From an uncultured euryarchaeote (GTDB lineage Archaea; Thermoplasmatota; Poseidoniia; Poseidoniales; Poseidoniaceae), in NCBI GenBank assembly GCA_937881505.1, contig CALGEM010000293.1, positions 1 through 12,840 of the forward strand: DNA of 12,840 nt, read 5' to 3'. Numbering within the stretch: the first letter of the stretch is position 1; the number at the start of each line of letters is the position of its first letter. The notes beneath the pieces were generated by a model. That model did no database searches, was not told the DNA's origin, and was given only the letters and a program-made list of their open reading frames with translations. The position numbers and the translations under genes are program-made. This document shows positions 7,042-12,840 of this stretch, in pieces.

Positions 7042-7050
7042 TTTCATATA
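7042..7050 (+). promoter_or_regulatory. TATA-like promoter element for the S8e gene
   Basis: TTTCATATA lies in the short gap after the FAH-family gene, 38 bases upstream of the S8e ATG. A transcription start about 25 bases downstream would fall near 7070, just before the ribosome binding site. It is the clearest AT-rich box in an otherwise GC-rich gap. Confidence 0.45.
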
Positions 7051-7074
7051 GCCCGTGCCGGTGGGTGGCGACGC

Positions 7075-7080
7075 AGGAGG
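7075..7080 (+). promoter_or_regulatory. Shine-Dalgarno site of the S8e gene
   Basis: AGGAGG, the strongest Shine-Dalgarno match in the window, ends seven bases before the ATG at 7088. It fixes the S8e start over the in-frame ATG/GTG-type starts upstream at 7055. Confidence 0.7.
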
Positions 7081-7087
7081 CATCCCT

Positions 7088-7468
7088 ATGGCTCAATGGC
7101 ACGGAATTTCACGACGCAAACCATCCGGCGGACGCAAGGTTCAGGCACGCGGCAAGCGAGCCACCGAAATCTCCACCGAGAAGCAATTCGCCCTCGTTGG
7201 TGAGCCCAAGCGCAAGATCTACCGCAAGACCGGTGGCAACACCATGGTCCGAGTGATGGCTGCGAACCAAGTTAGCATCAACAACCCGAAGACCGGGAAG
7301 ACGACCCTCGGCACCATTCACAGCGTGGTTGAGAACGCTTCCGACCCCAACTACGTCCGACGAAACATCCTCGTAAAGGGCGCCGTCATCGATACCGACA
7401 AAGGCCGAGTGCGAATCACATCCCGACCCGGAAAAGACGGTGTCATCAACGGCGTCTTGCTTGAGTGA
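7088..7468 (+). CDS. rps8e: 30S ribosomal protein S8e
   Basis: Small-subunit ribosomal protein found in archaea and eukaryotes (eS8) and absent from bacteria. The 126-residue length is normal for archaeal S8e. The N-terminus AQWHGISRRKPSGGRKVQAR matches the family signature (basic, R-K-P-S/T-G-G). The core includes NTMVRVMAANQVSI and the C-terminal half has NYVRRNILVKGAVIDTDKGR and TSRPGKDGVINGVLLE, all typical of the family. The start at 7088 is supported by AGGAGG seven bases upstream; starting at 7055 would add eleven non-conserved residues. SRP19 follows on the same strand after 54 bases, so the two are probably co-transcribed, linking ribosome assembly with protein targeting. Confidence 0.97.
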   Translation: MAQWHGISRRKPSGGRKVQARGKRATEISTEKQFALVGEPKRKIYRKTGGNTMVRVMAANQVSINNPKTGKTTLGTIHSVVENASDPNYVRRNILVKGAVIDTDKGRVRITSRPGKDGVINGVLLE

Positions 7469-7522
7469 AGCCAAGCGACGGCTTCAAGAGAGCACGCTGT
7501 GACCGGCGTATGAGGCGAGACC

Positions 7523-7966
7523 ATGGACCACAACCCCGACCGACTTTGTGTTTGGCCGGGCTATTTTGACATGAAACAATCGCGACGTTCAGGACGCCGT
7601 GTGCCAAAGGATGCTTCAGTCCTCAAGCCAGACCTCGAAGGCCTGTTTATGGCGGCGCGCGCCGTTGGCTTGCGCAAAATCAAGCGCGAAGAGAACATCT
7701 CCCACCCTAGCCGTCCACACGGACGGGAGGGCCGCCTGTGGGTTTCCGCCAAGGGCGCCAAGGAATCCATCGGCGCGGGAAGCAAAGAGGAGGTGCTCCA
7801 ACTCATTGGGGGTCAATGGCGCGAAATGCAACGAAATCAACGCCAAGAGGCCGTCAAGCAATCCGCCAGCGGACCCAAAACGGGAGACCGTCGTGCTCGT
7901 TCTCAGCGCAAAAACACACAACAGCGCAGCAGTTTCAAGAAGCGAAAGAGCTTCAAGAACCGTTGA
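7523..7966 (+). CDS. srp19: Signal recognition particle 19 kDa protein (SRP19)
   Basis: SRP19 binds the tips of helices 6 and 8 of archaeal/eukaryotic SRP RNA and prepares the RNA for SRP54 loading, so it acts in co-translational targeting to the membrane. The 147-residue protein has the family hallmark CVWPGYFDMKQSRRSGRRVP (9-28), then a helical segment (DLEGLFMAARAVGLRKIKRE), the basic motif HPSRPHGREGRLWV (61-74) and SKEEVLQLIGGQW. Most archaeal SRP19 proteins are about 90-110 residues; here about 45 extra residues (103-147) form a Lys/Arg/Gln/Ser-rich tail ending KKRKSFKNR. Human SRP19 also has a lysine-rich tail and a similar length. GAGGCGA at 7512-7518 is a plausible ribosome binding site. 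It lies downstream of S8e on the same strand. Confidence 0.95.
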   Translation: MDHNPDRLCVWPGYFDMKQSRRSGRRVPKDASVLKPDLEGLFMAARAVGLRKIKREENISHPSRPHGREGRLWVSAKGAKESIGAGSKEEVLQLIGGQWREMQRNQRQEAVKQSASGPKTGDRRARSQRKNTQQRSSFKKRKSFKNR

Positions 7967-7977
7967 ATCCAAAACAG

Positions 7978-7987
7978 AAATTGATAA
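7978..7987 (+). promoter_or_regulatory. Possible TATA element for the cupredoxin gene
   Basis: The 43-base gap after SRP19 contains an AT-rich AAATTGATAA stretch centred about 25 bases upstream of the ATG at 8010, consistent with a leaderless or very short-leader transcript. Judged by eye only. Confidence 0.25.
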
Positions 7988-8009
7988 CCTTTGAGGGTCA
8001 TTTCTGAAC

Positions 8010-8492
8010 ATGCGAACCCTTCTGGTGCTGATGACGGTCGTGCTGCTTGCAGGCGTGGCGCAGGGGGATTTTGAGGCCCAAACCGACGAACCAGAGACCG
8101 TTGTCATCACCGTTGACAGTACGAATCTCCGCTTTTCGCCCTCCCAAGTGACCATCACGGAAGGCGACACGGTTCGCTTCTTCTGGAGTGGACAGGCCTT
8201 ACCGCACAACGCTGTTGAAACCAATGGCGTTTTCGATTCGGGCGAACCTGAGCGTGCAGTGGATTATTCCTACACCTTTGAGCGAGGCAGCAACGGCACC
8301 TATGATTTCGTTTGCGAACCTCATGAATCCATGGGCATGGTCGGCCAAATCACGGTTGAACCTGCGCCGCCCTTGGTGGTTGAAGAGCCCGAAATGGAGG
8401 CAGAGGACACGCCTTTCCTCTCAGCATCGGGCACGCTCTTGTCGCTCTTCTTGGCTTGGGCGTTTGTGTCCCGACGTCAAGGCAACGGGTGA
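8010..8492 (+). CDS. Membrane-anchored cupredoxin (plastocyanin/halocyanin-like)
   Basis: A 160-residue exported blue-copper protein, probably a one-electron carrier on the outer face of the membrane. Residues 1-19 are a signal peptide (MRTLLVLMTVVLLAGVAQG). The cupredoxin domain spans about 30-118, with FSPSQVTITEGDTVRFFW typical of the family and all four type 1 copper ligands visible: H66 (LPHN), C102, H105 and M110 (CEPHESMGM, C-x2-H-x4-M as in plastocyanin). An acidic Pro/Glu linker (about 117-134) leads to FLSASGTLLSLFLAWAFVS and RRQGNG, a C-terminal membrane anchor or sorting signal like that of the protein at 5206-5796. Its last 16 bases overlap the 3' end of the convergent aminotransferase gene. 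The redox partner is not identifiable here. Confidence 0.9.
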   Translation: MRTLLVLMTVVLLAGVAQGDFEAQTDEPETVVITVDSTNLRFSPSQVTITEGDTVRFFWSGQALPHNAVETNGVFDSGEPERAVDYSYTFERGSNGTYDFVCEPHESMGMVGQITVEPAPPLVVEEPEMEAEDTPFLSASGTLLSLFLAWAFVSRRQGNG

Positions 8493-9493
8493 AGCCATCC
8501 GAACACATCCTCTTCGGTTTCGTTTTGAATGCCGGTCAATGCATCGTAGAGTTCAACGGTAACCGCTCCAGGTTGGCCGTCGCCGTACACGGTTTTGTCA
8601 CCGTCGTGCGTGATGGAGCCGATGGGGGAAATGACGGCCGCTGTACCGCAACAGAAGGCCTCATCAGCGGCCATGGCGAAGGCAGCGGACACCTTGCCCT
8701 CAACGACCTCGTAGCCTCGGTGTCGGGCAAGTTGGATGATGGAGTCTCGTGTGATGCCGGGAAGGATTGTACCGGTCAGTTCAGGCGTGTAGAGCACGTT
8801 GTCCTTCACGCAGAAGAAGTTCGCCGCCCCAACTTCCTCAATATCGGTGTGCGTTTCAGCATCGAGGTAGATCACTTCTGCGTAGCCCTGGGCTTTGGCT
8901 TCCTTGCTGGGTTTCATGCCTGGCGCGTAATTCCCGATGGCTTTCACGCCGCCAGATCCTCCAGGTGCAGCCCGGTGGTGGTGTTCAGAAATGAGCAGGT
9001 CAATGGCCACCATGCCGCCTTTGAAGTACGGTCCAACCGGCGTGACATAGATGAGGAAGGTGTAGGAAGGCGCTGGCGCAACCCCGAGGACAGGACCACT
9101 TCCCATCAAGAGCGGTCGGACATACATGGCGCCCTTTCCAGAGGGAGGCACCCAGTGCTGGTTGGCAGCGACCACTTGCTCTACGGCGTCAACAAAGATG
9201 GATTCAGGCACCGGGGGCATCTTCAGGCGATCAGCGCCACGCTGCATTCTGCGCGCATTTTCTTCCGGTCGAAAGAAGACGATGCGGCCCGTGGAGGTCC
9301 GGTAGGCCTTCATGCCCTCAAAGAGGCCTTGTCCGTAGTTGAGGACGCCCGCAGCAGGGGACATCGGGATGTCGCCGTAAGGCCGCAATTCGCCCGGCAT
9401 CCAAGGTTCGTCGGCCTTGGCTGTGGTCAGGTACATCGTCTCGGTCGGCGTCAGGGAAAACGTGAGGCTGTCCCAGTCAAATGATTCGTCCAT
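8477..9493 (-). CDS. ilvE: Branched-chain amino acid aminotransferase
   Basis: PLP-dependent class IV aminotransferase for the last step of valine, leucine and isoleucine synthesis, or the first step of their breakdown, using glutamate/2-oxoglutarate; cytoplasmic. The 338-residue protein is close to the length of the eukaryote-like (BCAT-II) branch, and segments such as SPAAGVLNYGQGLFEGMKAY (45-64), FFRPEENARRMQRGADRLKM and MYVRPLLMGSG fit that branch. The catalytic lysine is K184 in GGVKAIGNYA. IEEVGAANFF (218-227) supplies the acidic residue near the PLP ring nitrogen (E220), and GTILPGITRDSI (241-252) is the family signature near the cofactor phosphate. The start at 9493 is chosen because the 20 residues upstream do not fit the family. 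Its stop lies inside the cupredoxin gene (16-base overlap). It is divergent from the polymerase gene. Confidence 0.95.
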   Translation of the reverse strand: MDESFDWDSLTFSLTPTETMYLTTAKADEPWMPGELRPYGDIPMSPAAGVLNYGQGLFEGMKAYRTSTGRIVFFRPEENARRMQRGADRLKMPPVPESIFVDAVEQVVAANQHWVPPSGKGAMYVRPLLMGSGPVLGVAPAPSYTFLIYVTPVGPYFKGGMVAIDLLISEHHHRAAPGGSGGVKAIGNYAPGMKPSKEAKAQGYAEVIYLDAETHTDIEEVGAANFFCVKDNVLYTPELTGTILPGITRDSIIQLARHRGYEVVEGKVSAAFAMAADEAFCCGTAAVISPIGSITHDGDKTVYGDGQPGAVTVELYDALTGIQNETEEDVFGWLHPLP

Positions 9494-9639
9494 GCTCACC
9501 CGCCCTAACAAAATGAGCCATTGGAATGAGGCTTTCAAGGATTGCTCTTGCATTTTTTGCCTTTGAGGCTTGTTTGTTCATGGAGGAGCGCAGATGGGTT
9601 CTAATGGGGTGGAACGCTGAAACCCATGAGGGTCGCCAA

Positions 9640-12324
9640 ATGAAGGGACGCATGGGCATCGTGAGCGGGCGTTATCGTTCCACTCAAACCGTTGTGGACG
9701 GTGAGCCCCAACCCTTGACCGTGGTGGAATTGTTCGGACGAACCGACACGGGTGAATCCATGTGTTTGCTCGTCCACGGTCTGCGACCGACTTTCGAAAT
9801 CGCTCCGATTGGAACGTGGGACATGGACGGTGAACTGCCATCCTTTGTTCTCGACCGTCTTGCCAGTGTTCAAGCGATGGAGCATGTGGTGAGCGTAACC
9901 GGGCCGGTTGTCAAATGGACGCAATTGGGCGAGCGACCCGTGTGGACCGTTGAGGTCGAACAACCCTTCAATGTGCCATCGTTGAGAAAGGTGCTCAAGA
10001 CAAGGTCTTGGCAAATTTTTTCCGGTGATATCCCGTTCGTGAATCGTTTCTTTCTCGACGGTGATGTTGGCATGCACGTCGCCTTCAGCGGCACCGTGGT
10101 CGACCGCCGCAGCGACGACGGCCCCACGACCAAACCCGAGGTGGTTGAAGCGGGAGGTGCGGGCCGATACGGGGTGGATTGCACCCTGCGCTGCGATGCG
10201 ATTGACATCGTTTCCACCGAACCCTTCCAAGTCCCCTACACCGTGTTTTCCTTTGATTTGGAAACGAGCATCGAACACGAGACCGTGCTGTGCGCAGCTG
10301 CCTGCGTTGAGCACCTTGGAACCGGCAAGCGCGAGGTCTTCTCCTACCGGGGTACAGAGCAGGAGATCCTCGAGGGCTTGACGGCCACCGTTCAAGCCAC
10401 GGACCCCGACATCATCACGGGATACAACATCGACAACTTTGACCTTCCAAGGCTGGCTGACCGCACCGCTGTGTTGCAACGTGGCCGAGGTTGGGAGGGC
10501 ACGAAGGCCTTGTTTGGCTGGGGGCGTGCTCCGCTCCTGGAATCGGAATTGAAGCGTCAGCGAGATGCGCTCGTGCCCAAAAGGCAAAGCAATCGGGCCT
10601 GGAACCTCTCTGGGCGTGTGGTCATGGATGCATGGTGGCAGGCACGTCAAGCGCTGAAACCCCGTCGTGAGACCCTTTCCTTTGTTGCGACCCTCCTCTT
10701 CCCCGACGACGAAGAGAAGCACAAGATGGACATTGACGCCTCAAACATGGACCACGAATGGGCAATGCGGCCCGACGAGGTCATGGCCTATTGCGTCCGG
10801 GACGCCGAACTTCCCCTTGACATTCTGCAAGCCATTCAGGCCGTCCGCCGAAAGGAAGCCGTGGCCGCTGTGGCCATGGTGCCGTTCGAGACCGCCGCAA
10901 ACGGCAGCACCAGCCAACTCATCGATTCCTTGGTGATTCGCCTTGCCGACAGAAAGAACATCGCCGTCCCATTGACCGGTTCAGCCGAAGCAAAGGAAGG
11001 CCAAATCACCGGGGGGTATGTCCACGATGTTGAAGCGGGTCTGCATCCGTGGATTGCGGTCCTTGACTTCAAGAGCATGTACCCTTCCATCATGATCGGA
11101 CACAACATCTGCTACACCACCCGCATTGACCCGGCTCAACCCGACCCTCCGGGTGAAGGACGATACCATACCTCGCCCATCGAGAGCAAATTCAGGCTGG
11201 CCGAAGACCGCAAAGGCATGGTGCCGGCTTTGCTGGAAGACCTGATGGCTCAACGCGATGAACACAAGGCGGCCATCAAGGTCGCCAAATCCTCAGAGGA
11301 CAGCGTGGCAGAAGCCTTTCACGATGCCATGCAGTACGCTGTGAAAATTCTCATGAACTCCTTCTACGGGGTCTTCGCCAGTGGATTCTACCGCTTCACG
11401 CACCGAGATTTGGGCTCCTCCATCACCGCCTGGGCGCGTCAAAACATCAAGGGCATCATCGCTGCGGTGGAAAAAGAAGGTCATGGCGTGGTCTATTCCG
11501 ACACCGATTCCATCTTTGTCCGAAGCCCCGTTTCCCCCGATGCACCGCGGCAACTCACCGACGAGGAACGGGCCAGCGCCAAAGCCGGCGAAGAGGAGGC
11601 CCTCACTATGGTTGAAGCCCACGAAGCGGCCGTGGCCAGCATGGTGGAGTTTGGCCAAACCCTCGCAGCGAGGTACAGCCGGGATTCAGCGGTGTTGGAA
11701 TTTGAGAAGGGCCTCTCCGTCTTTTTCAGCCACGGTGCCAAGAAGCGCTACATTGGGCAGGTGGTTTGGCCTGCACAAGAGATGCTGGTCCGAGGCTATG
11801 AAACACAACGCACGGACTCGTTCATCTACCTCACCTCCACCATGAAGGAGATTTTCAGGTACGCACTGGCCGACCAAGGCGATGAATTGGTGGCCTACGC
11901 CAAGCAACGCGTGGAAGCCCTTCGCAAGTGTGAGGTGCCCGCCAGCGAAGTGGTGTTGGCCAAATCGTGCAAGGGTCGTGTTGTTCGAACACCGGTGAAG
12001 ACGCCAGAAGATGTTGACTTCACCAAGGACTACAGCAAACCGGACAGCATGGTTCAGGTACGCGTGGCCAAGCAACGCATCGAGCGTGGGCTTGGCTTCA
12101 CCTCGGGTATGAAGGTGTCCTACGTCGTCACGGACGCCAGCAAACCCCCGATGACCGCCGTGTTTTGGCCGGACACCGAGGAAGAGCAGGCCAAGGTGAC
12201 CTACGACGGGCGCTTTTACGCTGAACGATTGGCGGCGGCCGTCGGCCGAATCACGGAAGCGTTTGATTGGGACGCCAAGGACTTGATGGCAGGGAATAAA
12301 CAAACCAGCCTGTTCTCCTTTTGA
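9640..12324 (+). CDS. polB: Family B DNA polymerase with 3'-5' exonuclease
   Basis: Complete DNA-dependent DNA polymerase, 894 residues from 9640, with no intein. Proofreading motifs: Exo I FSFDLET (D206, E208), Exo II GYNIDNFD (N263, D268), Exo III YCVRDAE (Y384, D388). Polymerase motifs: A LDFKSMYPSI (D476), B KILMNSFYG (K569, Y576-G577), C VVYSDTDSIF (619-623), and KKRY (701-704). The last residues, QTSLFSF (888-894), form a PIP box for PCNA. All catalytic acids are intact, so it should be active in replication or repair. Motif A continues GHNICYTT, as in eukaryotic Pol delta, and motif C is DTDS rather than the DTDG usual in many euryarchaeal enzymes. The start is uncertain: 9640 has GAGGG upstream with fair spacing, but in-frame ATGs at 9526, 9580, 9604 and 9652 exist. 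It is divergent from ilvE. Confidence 0.96.
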   Translation: MKGRMGIVSGRYRSTQTVVDGEPQPLTVVELFGRTDTGESMCLLVHGLRPTFEIAPIGTWDMDGELPSFVLDRLASVQAMEHVVSVTGPVVKWTQLGERPVWTVEVEQPFNVPSLRKVLKTRSWQIFSGDIPFVNRFFLDGDVGMHVAFSGTVVDRRSDDGPTTKPEVVEAGGAGRYGVDCTLRCDAIDIVSTEPFQVPYTVFSFDLETSIEHETVLCAAACVEHLGTGKREVFSYRGTEQEILEGLTATVQATDPDIITGYNIDNFDLPRLADRTAVLQRGRGWEGTKALFGWGRAPLLESELKRQRDALVPKRQSNRAWNLSGRVVMDAWWQARQALKPRRETLSFVATLLFPDDEEKHKMDIDASNMDHEWAMRPDEVMAYCVRDAELPLDILQAIQAVRRKEAVAAVAMVPFETAANGSTSQLIDSLVIRLADRKNIAVPLTGSAEAKEGQITGGYVHDVEAGLHPWIAVLDFKSMYPSIMIGHNICYTTRIDPAQPDPPGEGRYHTSPIESKFRLAEDRKGMVPALLEDLMAQRDEHKAAIKVAKSSEDSVAEAFHDAMQYAVKILMNSFYGVFASGFYRFTHRDLGSSITAWARQNIKGIIAAVEKEGHGVVYSDTDSIFVRSPVSPDAPRQLTDEERASAKAGEEEALTMVEAHEAAVASMVEFGQTLAARYSRDSAVLEFEKGLSVFFSHGAKKRYIGQVVWPAQEMLVRGYETQRTDSFIYLTSTMKEIFRYALADQGDELVAYAKQRVEALRKCEVPASEVVLAKSCKGRVVRTPVKTPEDVDFTKDYSKPDSMVQVRVAKQRIERGLGFTSGMKVSYVVTDASKPPMTAVFWPDTEEEQAKVTYDGRFYAERLAAAVGRITEAFDWDAKDLMAGNKQTSLFSF

Positions 12325-12351
12325 GGCCCCCAACACGAGGAAGCCCTTTTG

Positions 12352-12840
12352 ATGAACGAGCCACCACCTCTCTCCATGGGAAGGTATGCACGCACCCTGC
12401 TCATGGCGGGTTTGATGCTCTGTTCATCGTTGGCCGGTTGCATCTTTGAGGACGGCTCAACGGCTGACAAGGAAGAGGTCTTGGCGGTTTTCAGTTTCAG
12501 TCCAAGCAAGAACATCAAGGTGGGCACCACGGTCAGTTTTGACGCTTCGAGTTCCACACCAGGCGACGGGTCCTTGACCTACCGCTGGAACTTTGACACC
12601 GAGGGCTCAATTGACATCGACGCCACCGGTTTGACGGCTTCGTGGAGTTTTGACGAGGCCAAGACATACAAGGTTAGCCTTGAGGTCTCGGACGGTACCA
12701 CAACCTCCGAACAGGTTCGCGATGTGACGGTTTCACCGGAAAGCGCCGAACCCCCGACCGCCGAAATCACGCAGTACGCCGATGCCGAGGATTGCGAGGA
12801 CGAGGAAATCGACGAGGACGAGGCGTTTAACGAGGAGGAT
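12352..12840 (+). CDS. PKD-domain lipoprotein, 3' end outside the window
   Basis: Partial gene, 163 codons seen with no stop before the window ends. The N-terminus has a signal with basic residues (GRYART), a hydrophobic core and the lipobox LAGC (27-30), so C30 is the probable lipid-modified first residue of a surface-anchored protein. Residues about 43-129 look like a PKD (polycystic kidney disease) beta-sandwich: VSFDASSSTPGDGSLTYRWN, then SWSFDEAKTYKVSLEVSDG and VRDVTV. After that the protein becomes very acidic (EDCEDEEIDEDEAFNEED at the window edge). PKD domains in archaea mediate protein or carbohydrate contacts at the cell surface. The start could instead be the ATG at 12376. It follows the polymerase after 27 bases; that closeness alone does not imply a shared function. 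Confidence 0.8.
   Translation, partial: MNEPPPLSMGRYARTLLMAGLMLCSSLAGCIFEDGSTADKEEVLAVFSFSPSKNIKVGTTVSFDASSSTPGDGSLTYRWNFDTEGSIDIDATGLTASWSFDEAKTYKVSLEVSDGTTTSEQVRDVTVSPESAEPPTAEITQYADAEDCEDEEIDEDEAFNEED

Noticed and set aside
8456..9484. Long plus-strand open frame (342 codons) across the aminotransferase gene
   Set aside because: It is antisense to ilvE, which has full family motifs. The translation is low in recognisable structure and rich in His/Arg, as expected of a complementary-strand shadow.
9601..10722. Minus-strand open frame (373 codons) inside the polymerase gene
   Set aside because: It is antisense to the N-terminal and exonuclease domains of an intact family B polymerase; the translation shows no motif.
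11041..11530. Possible intein in the polymerase, since inteins are common at motifs A-C of archaeal PolB
   Set aside because: Motifs A, B and C read through without interruption at normal spacing, and no splicing-block residues are seen.

Overview
The window looks like a compact, fairly GC-rich archaeal chromosome segment. An archaeal origin follows from a eukaryote/archaea-type ribosomal protein S8e, an SRP19, an MCT-1/Tma20-like PUA protein and a family B DNA polymerase with a C-terminal PCNA-binding peptide. The mix of these with acidic membrane proteins, a cupredoxin, a PKD lipoprotein and a eukaryote-like branched-chain aminotransferase suggests a marine euryarchaeon of the Marine Group II (Poseidoniales) type. 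That taxonomic call is an inference; no rRNA or tRNA gene is present to anchor it.

Layout. Positions 81-1280 (minus) encode a RimK-type glutamate ligase carrying an extra C-terminal RCK_C-like domain. Divergent from it is a plus-strand block of three genes I cannot assign to known pathways: a two-helix membrane protein with a collagen-like Gly/Pro-rich tail (1381-2427), a large membrane protein with an N-terminal SAP domain and a 550-residue ectodomain (2521-4803), and a small acidic protein that overlaps it by one base (4803-5204). A minus-strand pair follows: a secreted protein with a C-terminal membrane/sorting tail (5206-5796) and the PUA protein (5844-6350). Divergent from these runs a plus-strand set: a fumarylacetoacetate hydrolase family enzyme (6426-7034), S8e (7088-7468), SRP19 (7523-7966) and an anchored cupredoxin (8010-8492). 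The branched-chain aminotransferase (8477-9493, minus) converges on the cupredoxin, and their ends overlap by 16 bases. The family B DNA polymerase (to 12324, plus) is followed by a PKD lipoprotein that runs off the window end.

How the genes relate. S8e, SRP19 and the PUA protein form an information-processing core (ribosome, protein targeting, probable translation factor). The polymerase is a complete replicative or repair enzyme. The rest is largely envelope biology: five proteins have signal peptides, lipoboxes or membrane spans. Two of the exported proteins end in a similar F-L-(P)-S-A-S plus hydrophobic plus Arg-Arg tail. The most unusual architectures are the RimK-RCK_C fusion and the SAP-domain membrane protein with its two neighbours.

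Intergenic regions are all short (under about 150 bases). I see no CRISPR array, insertion sequence, tRNA or rRNA.
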